DNA of 43,891 bases from an uncultured Patescibacteria group bacterium (GCA_938030745.1 CALHIP010000006.1:1-43891), one strand, 5' to 3'; counted from the stretch's first letter, positions 1-9,520 are shown. Program-made: numbers and translations. Notes: generated by a model from the sequence alone, not told the origin.

Positions 1-1
1 A

Positions 2-505
2 GGTTCAGATTATGATTTAGCAAGGATTAATTTAGAGAATAATACAATTATTTTCCGCTCCTTCAACCCCGCAGACGGTGGCGATGGGATTGCTTTGAGT
101 CGAGATGGTCGATATCTTTATTTAAATGTAAGTGAAAGAGACGAAATTATTATTGTTGATACTAACACTCTTTCAGAAGTAGGAAGAGTAGCCAGCTGTG
201 ATCGTCCCAGATGGGCAATAGGAGTCACTCCAGATAATCGATATCTTCTGGTTGGTTGTCCAGGAAGTAACTCTAATAACGTTTGTAAATATGAGATTTC
301 TTACCTTTCTCCATATTTAACCCTCAAAAATTGTACTCCGTATATAGATGATGCAAGATATGATTTAGCCATTACCAATGATAAACAATATGCTATTGTT
401 TCAGATAGTTCTTCTGATAAAATTCATAGAATTAACATCGATAATATGTCCATTTCATCAACTACTAGTTATGTTAATGATCCACGAGGTGTCTGTATCA
501 AATAA
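2..505 (+). CDS. YVTN/beta-propeller-like repeat protein, 5' truncated by window edge
   Basis: Frame open from base 2 through the listed ORF; repeats such as GDGIALSRDGRYLYL and RWAIGVTPDNRYLLVG. Confidence 0.75.
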   Translation, partial: GSDYDLARINLENNTIIFRSFNPADGGDGIALSRDGRYLYLNVSERDEIIIVDTNTLSEVGRVASCDRPRWAIGVTPDNRYLLVGCPGSNSNNVCKYEISYLSPYLTLKNCTPYIDDARYDLAITNDKQYAIVSDSSSDKIHRINIDNMSISSTTSYVNDPRGVCIK

Positions 506-533
506 AAATTATTTTTCTATAATTTAAAAACTT

Positions 534-1043
534 ATGCCTGAAGAATTAAAACCAAAAGAAATAAAACCAGCTGAGCCAGTAAAAATTGCTTTACCAAAAG
601 AATTTATTCGCAAAAAAAGCGGGATTCCAAAACTTTTAGCTTATGCTCTGATTATTTTATTTGTTTTTTTTGGCTTAAGTTTTCTTTTTGCCTATTTTGG
701 TATTTTAAAATTAGGGAAAAAACAACTTTTAGTTAATCAACAAATTACTCAAGAAAGACAAACAAGAATTGAGGCTTCTTCAGTTTTTGATTCAGATGGT
801 GATGGTTTGACTGACGAAGAGGAAAAAACTTTAGGAACAAATGTCAATTTGGTTGATTCGGATCAAGATGACCTTTTTGATTATGAAGAAGTAAAGGTTT
901 ATCAAACAGATCCATTAAATCCTGATACAGATAATGATGGTTATTCAGATGGCAATGAGGTTAAAGCAGGTTATAATCCAAAAGATCCAACAAAAGGTGC
1001 AAAACTTCTTGATTTATTAAAAGAAATAGAAAAGTCAAAATAA
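534..1043 (+). CDS. Single-TM protein with thrombospondin type 3-like Ca-binding repeats
   Basis: TM helix then DSDGDGLTDEEE...DSDQDDLFDYEE...DTDNDGYSDGNE. Confidence 0.75.
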   Translation: MPEELKPKEIKPAEPVKIALPKEFIRKKSGIPKLLAYALIILFVFFGLSFLFAYFGILKLGKKQLLVNQQITQERQTRIEASSVFDSDGDGLTDEEEKTLGTNVNLVDSDQDDLFDYEEVKVYQTDPLNPDTDNDGYSDGNEVKAGYNPKDPTKGAKLLDLLKEIEKSK

Positions 1044-1048
1044 AATTT

Positions 1049-2362
1049 ATGTTTGAAGAAAAAGAAAATTTAAAATCCGACCAGGAAACTCCAGAAGAAA
1101 TTCATGTCATGCCTGACTATCTAAAAGAAAAGAAAAGACCTAAAATTTGGTTAGAAAAAAAGCCAAAGAAAAGTTTTCCTTTTTGGCTAATTTGGATTTT
1201 GATTAGTTTACCAATTATTGGTTTTGCTATTGTTTTTTATTTCCAGCCAAATCTAATTTTTTCCCTTTTTACTGAAAAAGAAAGGCCAAAATTAATTAAT
1301 CAGCCAATTATTGTTAATCAACCAATTATTAATCAACCAGAAGTTCCCTCTCCTTCATTAGTTTCTCCAGAACAAACTATTAAAGCCGAATTAAAAAAAG
1401 ACGATGAAATTATTCTTTCAGCTGAGCTCTATTTACCAGAAGGAGCATTAAAGAGTAATGAAAAATTAAATTTAACAATTGATCTTTTTGAAGGACCTGA
1501 GGAAAAATACAAAATTGTCGGTGGTCTAATTAAGACTTCTCCTTTGATTGAAATTTTAAAACCATTGAAATTAAAAATTTTTTATTCAGAAAAGGAAATA
1601 GAATCTTTTTGGGAAGATGATTTAAAGATTGGTTATTTAAGAGACAATTTCTGGCTGATTCTTCCAACAGAGATTGATATTGAAAATAATATTTTAACAA
1701 CAGATCTTTCTTCACTTTATTCTGGAATATTTGCTCCTTTAGTTTTAAAAGAAAAAACTATAAGAACAAAAGAAACTCAGGAAATCGCGCCAGGAATTTT
1801 TTTTGCTGAAGATACTGATAATGATGGTTTAACTGATAAAGAAGAAGAGATCTTTAAAACTGATAAAAATAATCCTGATACTGATAATGATAGTTTCTCA
1901 GATGGTTCAGAGATAATTAATTTGTATAATCCATTAGAAGGAAGTGGAGCAAAATTAGCTGATTCTGGTTTAGTTAAAATTTATAGTAATGAAACCTTCA
2001 ACTATTCTCTTTTTTATCCTGAACCATTTTTGCCAAAGATGATGCCTGAAAGTGAAGATAAAGAATTAATCATTTCTACTGAGACAGGTGAATTCTTCTC
2101 TTTAGTTGTTATTGATAATCCAGAAAAAATTTCTGTTGGAGATTGGTATAAAAAACAGGTCAAAGAATTAGAACCAGAGAAATTTAAAAAAACAACTGTT
2201 GATGGTTATGAAGCTGTTTGGAGTTTAGATGGTCTAACTTTATATTTTGGCAAAGAAGATAAAATCTTTGCTTTTACTTATAATATTGGTGCAGAAAAAA
2301 AAGCAAATTTCAAATCAACTTTCTTAATGATGATAAAAAGTTTTAGATTTCTATCAGAGTAA
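1049..2362 (+). CDS. Membrane-anchored protein with thrombospondin type 3-like repeats
   Basis: N-terminal TM, DTDNDGLTDKEEE...DTDNDSFSDGSE motifs. Confidence 0.7.
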   Translation: MFEEKENLKSDQETPEEIHVMPDYLKEKKRPKIWLEKKPKKSFPFWLIWILISLPIIGFAIVFYFQPNLIFSLFTEKERPKLINQPIIVNQPIINQPEVPSPSLVSPEQTIKAELKKDDEIILSAELYLPEGALKSNEKLNLTIDLFEGPEEKYKIVGGLIKTSPLIEILKPLKLKIFYSEKEIESFWEDDLKIGYLRDNFWLILPTEIDIENNILTTDLSSLYSGIFAPLVLKEKTIRTKETQEIAPGIFFAEDTDNDGLTDKEEEIFKTDKNNPDTDNDSFSDGSEIINLYNPLEGSGAKLADSGLVKIYSNETFNYSLFYPEPFLPKMMPESEDKELIISTETGEFFSLVVIDNPEKISVGDWYKKQVKELEPEKFKKTTVDGYEAVWSLDGLTLYFGKEDKIFAFTYNIGAEKKANFKSTFLMMIKSFRFLSE

Positions 2363-2377
2363 ACTTATGCCATAAGA

Positions 2378-2782
2378 TTGGTGGTTATGGTTGAAATTAA
2401 TAATTTAACAAAAAATAAAATTCCAAAATTTTTTCTTGAAAAATTTATTAAAAAAATTTTAAAAAAATTAAAAATAAAAAAAGATCTCTCGGTTGCCTTC
2501 GTTAATGAAAAAGAAATTAAAAAACTTAATAAAAGATATCTTAAAAGAAATAGGGCAACCGATGTTTTATCTTTTCCTGGAGAAAATAAATTTTTAGGAG
2601 AAATTGTTATTTGCCTGCCACAAGCAAAAAAACAAGCAAAAAAAGAAAAACATCCACTAATTAAAGAAATAAAAATTTTAATTATCCACGGTATCCTCCA
2701 TTTGATAGGTTTTGATCATCAAAAAGAAAAAGATAAAAAGAAAATGTTTGAAAAAGAAAAAGAATTATATGAAGTTTGTTGA
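2378..2782 (+). CDS. ybeY: Endoribonuclease YbeY
   Basis: Motif HGILHLIGFDHQKEKDKKKM matches the YbeY HGxLHLxGxDH signature; start could be 2387. Confidence 0.9.
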   Translation: MVVMVEINNLTKNKIPKFFLEKFIKKILKKLKIKKDLSVAFVNEKEIKKLNKRYLKRNRATDVLSFPGENKFLGEIVICLPQAKKQAKKEKHPLIKEIKILIIHGILHLIGFDHQKEKDKKKMFEKEKELYEVC

Positions 2783-3131
2783 TTTTAACCTTCTTAAAAA
2801 AAGTTTTTCTGATGCAAAAAAAGGATTATTTTATAGTTTTCGTCATGAACAAAATTTTCGAATTGGAACAATTATTGGTCTAATAGTAATGATTTTTGCT
2901 TTTTATTTCCCCTTGTCAATTGGCCAAAAAGTTACTATTATTTTATTAATTGCTTTATTTTTGATTTTAGAACTTTTAAATTCAGTTTTAGAAAGAACAA
3001 TTGACCTTTTAAAACCAAAGATAGATCCAGCAATTGGAATAATTAAACAGATGATGTCAGGGATTGTCTTGTTAGTTGTTATTTTTTCTGTTATCATTGG
3101 TCTGATTATCTTTATTCCTTATTTTATTTAA
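2769..3131 (+). CDS. dgkA: Diacylglycerol/undecaprenol kinase (DgkA family)
   Basis: ELLNSVLERTIDLLKP...IKQMMSGIVLL; start placed at ATG 2769 (MKFVDFNLL) rather than the track start 2712. Confidence 0.85.
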   Translation: MKFVDFNLLKKSFSDAKKGLFYSFRHEQNFRIGTIIGLIVMIFAFYFPLSIGQKVTIILLIALFLILELLNSVLERTIDLLKPKIDPAIGIIKQMMSGIVLLVVIFSVIIGLIIFIPYFI

Positions 3132-3135
3132 ATTT

Positions 3136-4347
3136 ATGAAAGAAAAATTTATTGTTGGTTTAGATTTAGGTTCTTCCCAGATAAAAACTGCTGTTGGTTT
3201 AGCTCAAGAAAAGGGAATTGAAATAGTTGCTGTAACTGAAGAATTATCTCAAGGAATAAATAAAGGATTAATTACTGATCTAGAAGAAACTGTTAGTTCT
3301 CTTTCCCGAGCCTTAGAAAAAACAGAAAAAATGATTGGTAGACCAATTAATAGTGCTTGTGTCGGTATTTCTGGTACCCATATTATTTCTCAAACCTCAA
3401 GAGGAGTTGTTGCTGTAAGTGATGCCCATGGCGAAATAAAAGAAGAAGATATCTCCAGAGTTTTAGAAGCAGCTCAAACAGTTGCTACTCCACCAAATTA
3501 TGAGATTTTACATATTATTCCTCTTTCTTTTACTATTGATTCCCAACCAGGAATAAAAGATCCTTTAGGAATGACCGGTGTTCGCTTAGAAGTTGAGGCA
3601 TTAGTTGTTGAGGGTCTTTCTAACCAGATCAAAAATTTTATTAAATGTTTAACTCGAACAGGATTATTAATTGATGATTTAGTTTTTTCTCCTTTAGCAA
3701 CAGCAATTGCTGTTTTAGACTCAAAACAAAAAGAATTAGGAGTAGCAGTTTTAAATTTAGGAGCGACAACCTCAAGTTTAATCGTTTATGAGGAAGGTGA
3801 TATTTTGATGGCTAAAATTTTACCAATTGGTTCAAGGCATATTACTTCTGATATTGCTATTGGTTTAAGAATTCCAATTGAGTTAGCTGAGTCAATTAAA
3901 CTTCTTTACGGCTCAGCTATTCCAAATGAAATTTCAAAAGAAGAAAAAATAGATCTATCTGAATTAGATGAAAAAGAGAAAATTATTTTTTCTAAAAAAC
4001 AAATAGCTGAAATTATTGAGGCAAGAGCAGAAGAAATTTTTAAATTAGCAGATAAAGAATTAAATTTAATAAAAAGAAGTGGTAAACTTCCAGCTGGAAT
4101 TGTTTTAACTGGTGGTGGAGCAAAACTTTATGGATTAGATTCTTTAGCTAAGAAAGTTTTTAGGTTACCGGCATCAATTGGCTATCCAAAAAATGTTATC
4201 TTTTCTATTGAGAAAGCAAATGATCCAGCATTCTCAACAGCTATTGGTTTAGTTATCTGGGCAAAAGAATCAATTAGCAAAAAAGAAAAAAAACCTTCTA
4301 TTTTAAAGAATTTTTTCAAAAATATTTTAAAAAAATTTTTAGTATGA
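3136..4347 (+). CDS. ftsA: Cell division protein FtsA
   Basis: VGLDLGSSQIKTAVG, GIVLTGGGAKLYGLDSLAKKVF; adjacent to ftsZ. Confidence 0.93.
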   Translation: MKEKFIVGLDLGSSQIKTAVGLAQEKGIEIVAVTEELSQGINKGLITDLEETVSSLSRALEKTEKMIGRPINSACVGISGTHIISQTSRGVVAVSDAHGEIKEEDISRVLEAAQTVATPPNYEILHIIPLSFTIDSQPGIKDPLGMTGVRLEVEALVVEGLSNQIKNFIKCLTRTGLLIDDLVFSPLATAIAVLDSKQKELGVAVLNLGATTSSLIVYEEGDILMAKILPIGSRHITSDIAIGLRIPIELAESIKLLYGSAIPNEISKEEKIDLSELDEKEKIIFSKKQIAEIIEARAEEIFKLADKELNLIKRSGKLPAGIVLTGGGAKLYGLDSLAKKVFRLPASIGYPKNVIFSIEKANDPAFSTAIGLVIWAKESISKKEKKPSILKNFFKNILKKFLV

Positions 4348-5435
4348 AAAAGAAAGAGGCTAAAAAAGATATTTTAGTTGGAATTAAGGTTTTAGGAATT
4401 GGTGGTTCTGGTTCAAATATTGTTAATCGTATCTATCGTCAAAAAATTAAAGGAATTGAGTTTTTTGCTTTAAATACTGATCTTCAAGCTTTAAGAAAGA
4501 TTAATGGACCAAAAAAGATTCAAATTGGCAAAAATATCTGTCATGGTTTAGGAACAGGAATGAATCCGGATCTAGGTAGACAAGCAGCTGAAGAGTCAAA
4601 AAGTGAAATTGAAGAGATATTAAAAGGAGCAGACCTAGTTTTTATTACTGGCGGATTTGGCGGTGGAACTTGTTCTGGAGCTGCTCCAGTTGTTGCTGAA
4701 ATTTCAAAAAATTTAGGGATTTTAACTATTGCTGTCATTACTACTCCTTTTTCCTTTGAAGGAAAAATAAGGAAAGAGATTACTGAGACTGCTTTAGATG
4801 AGATAAAAAATAAAGTTGACAGCTTAATTGTTATTTCAAATGATCGTTTACTTTCTTTAGTTAACAAAGAAACTTCTCTTATTGATTCCTTTTCTTTATC
4901 TGATAATATTTTAAAAAATGCAATTTTAGGAATTTCCGATTTAATTATCTCACCTGGCTTAATCAATGTTGACTTTGCTGATATAAAGACTATAATGGAA
5001 AACTCTGGTCAGGCTTTAATAGGTATTGGTCATGGCTCAGGCGAGGAAAGAGCAGTTTTAGCAGCAAAAGAAGCATTGGAAAATCCTCTTTTAAGCTTAA
5101 GTTTAACTGGAGCAAAAAACATTCTTTTTTCTATCAAAGGTGGAAAAGATCTAACTCTTTACGAAGTTAATGAAGCAGCAAAAATTATTACTTCTAATGC
5201 TAATGAAGAAGCAAAAATAATTTTTGGTGCTATTATTGATGAAAATTTAAAAGATGAGGTAGAAATTGTGGTAATTGTTTCTGGCTTAACAAAAGAAGAA
5301 AAAAAAGAATTTATTCCTTTAGGCGAAATTCCTAAAGAAAGTCTCAAAGAGGTAGCCAAAGAAATAGAAGAAAAAACAAAAGAAGAAAAAGAGTTAGAAA
5401 TCCCTGCTTTTTTAAGAAAGAAGATAAAATATTAA
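4344..5435 (+). CDS. ftsZ: Cell division protein FtsZ
   Basis: GIGGSGSNIVNRI, GLGTGMNPDLG, PGLINVDFADIK T7 loop, C-terminal EIPAFLRKK. Confidence 0.95.
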   Translation: MKKKEAKKDILVGIKVLGIGGSGSNIVNRIYRQKIKGIEFFALNTDLQALRKINGPKKIQIGKNICHGLGTGMNPDLGRQAAEESKSEIEEILKGADLVFITGGFGGGTCSGAAPVVAEISKNLGILTIAVITTPFSFEGKIRKEITETALDEIKNKVDSLIVISNDRLLSLVNKETSLIDSFSLSDNILKNAILGISDLIISPGLINVDFADIKTIMENSGQALIGIGHGSGEERAVLAAKEALENPLLSLSLTGAKNILFSIKGGKDLTLYEVNEAAKIITSNANEEAKIIFGAIIDENLKDEVEIVVIVSGLTKEEKKEFIPLGEIPKESLKEVAKEIEEKTKEEKELEIPAFLRKKIKY

Positions 5436-5439
5436 AAAT

Positions 5440-7569
5440 ATGAAAATAACCGAAGTAAAAAAAAGAGATGGTTCAATTGTCCCTTTTGAGCCAACAAAAA
5501 TTCAAGAAGCAATTTTTAAAGCTTTAACAGCAACTGGTGAAGGTGATGGAAGAAAAGCAAAAAGATTGGCTAACAAGGTAATAAAAATTTTGACTCGCAG
5601 ATTTAAAAAAGGTGAAATTCCCCATGTAGAACAGATTCAGGATATTGTCGAAGAAGTCTTAATTTTAGAAGGTTTGGTTGAAACAGCTAAAGCCTATATT
5701 TTGTATCGAGAACAAAGAAGAAGAATTAGAGAAACAGTAGCAATTGTTGATGAATCAACAGAGATGATTGATCGCTATATCCAAGAATTAGATTGGCAAG
5801 TTCAGGAAAATGCTAACATGACTTTTTCTTTACAAGGACTTAATCAATATGCAATCAAAGAAATAACAAAAAAATATTGGTTAAATAAAATTTATCCAAA
5901 AGAAATTAGAGAAGCAGCTTTAAACGAAGATTTTCATATCCACAATCTTGAAACACTTGCTTGTTATTGCATGGGTTGGGATCTTTACGATTTATTAGTT
6001 CGAGGATTTGGAGGTGTTCCTGGCAAATTGGAATCTCGACCAGCCAAACATTTCAAAACCGCTTTAGGTCAATTAGTTAATTTTTTATATACTCTTCAAG
6101 GTGAAAGTGCTGGCGCTCAAGCAGTTTCTAATTTCGATACGCTTTTAGCTCCTTTTATCAGATACGATAACTTGAATTATTTTCAAGTAAAACAGGCAAT
6201 GCAAGAATTTTTACATAACTGCATGGTGCCAACAAGGGTTGGTTTTCAAACACCATTTATAAATGTTTCTTTAGATATTAAAGTTCCTGAATTTTACAAA
6301 AATCAACCAGTAATTATTGGTGGAAAACCACAAGATAAAACCTATGGCGAATTTCAAGAAGAAATGAATATGTTTATTCGAGCTTTCTATGAAGTTTTAA
6401 TGGAAGGTGATGCAAAAGGAAGACCATTTACTTTTCCAATTCCAACAATTTCAATTACCAAAGACTTTGATTGGAATAACCCAGCTTTAGATCCATTATG
6501 GGAGGCAACGGCAAAATATGGTGTAAACTATTTTTCAAATTTCATTCAGTCAGATATGAAACCAGAAGATTTCAGAAGTATGTGTTGCCGACTTCGTTTA
6601 GATAATAAAGAACTTTACAAAAGGGGAGGTGGATTATTTGGTTCAGCACCTTTAACCGGAAGTATCGGTGTTGTCACTATCAATATGCCTCGGATTGGTT
6701 ATCTTTCAAAAACAAAAAAAGAATTTTTTGAAAGATTAGGTTATTTAATGGATTTAGCAAAAAAAAGTTTAGAAATTAAAAGAAAAGCTTTAGAAAACTT
6801 TATGGAAAAGGGGCTTTATCCTTATTCAAGATATTATTTAGAACCAGTGAAAAAAATAAGAGGCTCTTATTTTGGAAATCATTTCTCTACTATTGGTCTG
6901 ATGGGAATGAATGAAGCACTTTTGAATTTTATCGGCGAAAACATTGCTTCAAAAAGAGGAAGAAGATTTACTTTAGAGGTTTTAGATTTTATGAGAGAAA
7001 GATTAGTTAAATATCAAGAAGAAACTGGCAATTTATATAATCTTGAAGCTACTCCTGGTGAAGGAACAGCTTATCGTCAAGCAAAAATTGATAAAGAAAA
7101 ATATCCAGATATTATTACTGCCGGAACGAAAGAAGTTCCTTATTATACAAACTCGACAATGCTTCCAGTAAATTTCACTGATGATATCTTTGAAGCTTTA
7201 GAACTTCAAGATGAGATTCAGTGTAAATATACTGGCGGTGTTGTTTTCCATGTTTTTTTAGGAGAGAAAATCTCTGATCCTCAAACAGCAAAGAATTTAG
7301 TTAAAAAAATTTTTGAGAATTTTAAATTACCATATATCACCCTTACCCCAACCTTTTCAATTTGTCCAACTCATGGCTATTTAGAGGGAGAACATTTTGA
7401 GTGTCCAAAATGTATTATTAAACAACCTTGTGAAGTTTATTCAAGAGTTGTTGGTTATTTAAGACCAGTTGGGCAATGGAATAAAGGAAAACAACAAGAA
7501 TTTCATGATCGATTAGAGTTTAAATTAAAAGAAAAAGCTCCTAAAAAGCAAAAAATTGCTTCAAAATAA
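5440..7569 (+). CDS. nrdD: Anaerobic ribonucleoside-triphosphate reductase
   Basis: N-terminal ATP-cone (VKKRDGSIVPFEPTKI), C-terminal Zn motif (CPTHGY...CPKC) and glycyl-radical-like RVVGYLRPV. Confidence 0.93.
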   Translation: MKITEVKKRDGSIVPFEPTKIQEAIFKALTATGEGDGRKAKRLANKVIKILTRRFKKGEIPHVEQIQDIVEEVLILEGLVETAKAYILYREQRRRIRETVAIVDESTEMIDRYIQELDWQVQENANMTFSLQGLNQYAIKEITKKYWLNKIYPKEIREAALNEDFHIHNLETLACYCMGWDLYDLLVRGFGGVPGKLESRPAKHFKTALGQLVNFLYTLQGESAGAQAVSNFDTLLAPFIRYDNLNYFQVKQAMQEFLHNCMVPTRVGFQTPFINVSLDIKVPEFYKNQPVIIGGKPQDKTYGEFQEEMNMFIRAFYEVLMEGDAKGRPFTFPIPTISITKDFDWNNPALDPLWEATAKYGVNYFSNFIQSDMKPEDFRSMCCRLRLDNKELYKRGGGLFGSAPLTGSIGVVTINMPRIGYLSKTKKEFFERLGYLMDLAKKSLEIKRKALENFMEKGLYPYSRYYLEPVKKIRGSYFGNHFSTIGLMGMNEALLNFIGENIASKRGRRFTLEVLDFMRERLVKYQEETGNLYNLEATPGEGTAYRQAKIDKEKYPDIITAGTKEVPYYTNSTMLPVNFTDDIFEALELQDEIQCKYTGGVVFHVFLGEKISDPQTAKNLVKKIFENFKLPYITLTPTFSICPTHGYLEGEHFECPKCIIKQPCEVYSRVVGYLRPVGQWNKGKQQEFHDRLEFKLKEKAPKKQKIASK

Positions 7570-7594
7570 TTCTTCAATATTTATTTGATTTTAT

Positions 7595-7614
7595 TTAATG
7601 TGTTAACACAATAA
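7595..7614. promoter_or_regulatory. Operator-like palindrome TTAATGTGTTAACACAATAA upstream of the TrpR/YerC-like gene
   Basis: 12-bp perfect core TGTGTTAACACA at 7599-7610, repeated at 7977-7988; ends 4 bp before the ATG. Confidence 0.65.
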
Positions 7615-7618
7615 TTGT

Positions 7619-7897
7619 ATGACTTGGCAGACAAAAGAAACAACAGAACTTTTCAAAGCAATTTTGAAATTAAAAACAGTTGAAGAAGCAGAAAAATTTT
7701 TTCGTGATTTATGTACTCTTCAGGAAATTTATGAAATGTCAAAGAGATGGCAGGCAGCAAAAATGATTGACCAAGGATTACCTTTTCGAGAAATTGCTGA
7801 AAAATTAAAAATGAGTACAACTACAATTGCCCGTGTTGCCCATTGGCTCCATTATGGTGAAGGAGGTTACCGCCTTATTTTAGAAAGGATGAAATAG
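7619..7897 (+). CDS. TrpR-related YerC/YecD-family HTH protein
   Basis: FFRDLCTLQEIYEMSKRWQAAKMIDQGLPFREIAEKLKMSTTTIARVAHWLHYGEGGY. Confidence 0.9.
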   Translation: MTWQTKETTELFKAILKLKTVEEAEKFFRDLCTLQEIYEMSKRWQAAKMIDQGLPFREIAEKLKMSTTTIARVAHWLHYGEGGYRLILERMK

Positions 7898-7972
7898 AAA
7901 ATGAAATAAATTTAATTTATAAATTGGTAGTGATTTATGTTTCATCTTGGCAATTTTATTTTGAGTAATATA

Positions 7973-7992
7973 TTAATGTGTTAACACATTAA
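7973..7992. promoter_or_regulatory. Perfect 20-bp palindrome TTAATGTGTTAACACATTAA
   Basis: Second copy of the operator; lies just upstream of TTTACA (8001-8006)-N17-TAAAAT (8024-8029). Confidence 0.65.
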
Positions 7993-8000
7993 GGAATCTC

Positions 8001-8029
8001 TTTACATTTTTAAAAAAATTTAATAAAAT
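8001..8029 (+). promoter_or_regulatory. Sigma70-like promoter for tRNAHis-nrdG
   Basis: TTTACA-N17-TAAAAT, 10 nt before the tRNA 5' end. Confidence 0.6.
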
Positions 8030-8038
8030 AAAAAAAAT

Positions 8039-8111
8039 GGTGACCGTGGTGTAGCAGTTAGCACAGGAGTCTGTGGAACTCTTAGCACGGGTGCAAATCC
8101 CGTCGGTCACC
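8039..8111 (+). tRNA. tRNA-His(GTG)
   Basis: 8-bp acceptor GGTGACCG/CGGTCACC including the G-1:C73 pair typical of tRNAHis; anticodon loop CTGTGGA; CCA not fully encoded. Confidence 0.9.
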
Positions 8112-8112
8112 C

Positions 8113-8832
8113 ATGATTTTTTATGGTTGGCAAAAGATTTCTTTAATTGAATGGCCAAACAAAATCTCAACAGTTTTGTTTGTTAGTGGCTGTAATTTTA
8201 AATGTCCATTTTGTTATAATCGTGACCTAGTTTTAAATTATGATAGATTACCAAAAATTTCTCAAAGAAAAATTTTAAATTTTTTAAAATTACGCCAAAG
8301 ATTGATTGATGGAGTGATAATAACTGGTGGAGAACCATTATCAGGAGTAGCTAAAACAAAAAATTATTTTAATGATTTATTTAATTTTATTAAAAAAGTA
8401 AAAAAATTAGGATTAAAAATTGGTATAGAAACAAATGGTTCAGATCCAGAAATTTTAGAAAAATTGATTAAAGAAAAATTAATTGATTTTGTGGCGATGG
8501 ATATAAAAGCGCCTCTTAATGCTAAATATGAAGAATTAACAGGTGTAAAAGTTGATTTAAATAAAATAAAAAAAAGTATTGAAATAATTAAAAATTCTGA
8601 AATAGATTATGAATTTAGAACAACAGTAGCACCACTTTTATCAGAAAAAGATATTTTAGAAATTGCTGAAGAACTAAAGACCGCAAAAAAATATGCTCTC
8701 CAAGTTTTCCAGCCAGTTGATACTTTGATTGAGCCAAGTTTAGCAAAAATGAGATTTCTTAATCGTAAAGAATTAGAAGAAATCAGTAAAAAAATAAAAG
8801 ATAATTTTCAAAAATTTGAGATTAGAGGATGA
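8113..8832 (+). CDS. nrdG: Anaerobic ribonucleotide reductase activating protein, radical SAM
   Basis: FVSGCNFKCPFCYNRDLV (CxxxCxxC), GGEPL, near nrdD. Confidence 0.88.
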   Translation: MIFYGWQKISLIEWPNKISTVLFVSGCNFKCPFCYNRDLVLNYDRLPKISQRKILNFLKLRQRLIDGVIITGGEPLSGVAKTKNYFNDLFNFIKKVKKLGLKIGIETNGSDPEILEKLIKEKLIDFVAMDIKAPLNAKYEELTGVKVDLNKIKKSIEIIKNSEIDYEFRTTVAPLLSEKDILEIAEELKTAKKYALQVFQPVDTLIEPSLAKMRFLNRKELEEISKKIKDNFQKFEIRG

Positions 8833-8833
8833 T

Positions 8834-9433
8834 CTAATAATATAATTTCCAACCTAAATTCAATTTATTTTTTTTCAAAATTTTACACAATCTTAAAATA
8901 TTTTCAGCCATAATATCTAAATCTTTCATTCTCCAGCTTCCTTTATATCGGTTATCAAAAAAAGCAGCTCCAAAAGGTGGAGTTATCATTCCATTTTCAT
9001 TGACAAAAGTTAATAAATAATTTGCAACCTCTTCTGATCCTGTTTCATCAGCAACTGTAACAATTCCTGCAACTTTACCTGCCAAAAGGAAGCCACTGTT
9101 TTCTAAACAAGTTAGTCTATCTAAAAAATTTTTCATTATTCCACTCACAGAGAACCAATAACTTGGTGAACCAAAAATTATTCCATCTGCTTTCAACAAT
9201 ATTTTATAAATCTCTTGCATATCATCTTTAACATTACAAGGATATTTACAACTTTTTGGATCATAACTATAGCAAGCTTTACATGGTTTTATTTTTTTAT
9301 CAATCAAATCTATATAAATTACTTTAGCTCCATTTTCTTTACAACCTTTCAAAACTCTTTTGATAAGTTTTGCCGTATTTCCATTTTTTCTTGAAGAACC
9401 ATTAATTCCTAAGATAAGAATTCTTCTTTTCAT
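8834..9433 (-). CDS. NADPH-dependent FMN reductase / iron-sulfur flavoprotein-like
   Basis: LGINGSSRKNGNTAKLIKRV, Cys cluster CKACYSYDPKSCKYPC, GSPSYWFSVSG. Confidence 0.82.
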   Translation of the reverse strand: MKRRILILGINGSSRKNGNTAKLIKRVLKGCKENGAKVIYIDLIDKKIKPCKACYSYDPKSCKYPCNVKDDMQEIYKILLKADGIIFGSPSYWFSVSGIMKNFLDRLTCLENSGFLLAGKVAGIVTVADETGSEEVANYLLTFVNENGMITPPFGAAFFDNRYKGSWRMKDLDIMAENILRLCKILKKNKLNLGWKLYY

Positions 9434-9520
9434 AAATTGACTTTAATAAATAGGTAGTGTAAAATGATTAATTATATTTTATCAAGAATTTTCAAATTTT
9501 GAAAGCAATTTTTTATTTTG

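Noticed and set aside
4541-5359. Antisense ORFs over ftsZ (and similar ones over tuf, dgkA, rplC, rpsC, WecA-like gene)
   Set aside because: Mirror frames of strongly conserved genes, no independent support
7973-8170. 65-aa minus ORF
   Set aside because: Antisense to tRNAHis, its promoter/operator and the nrdG start
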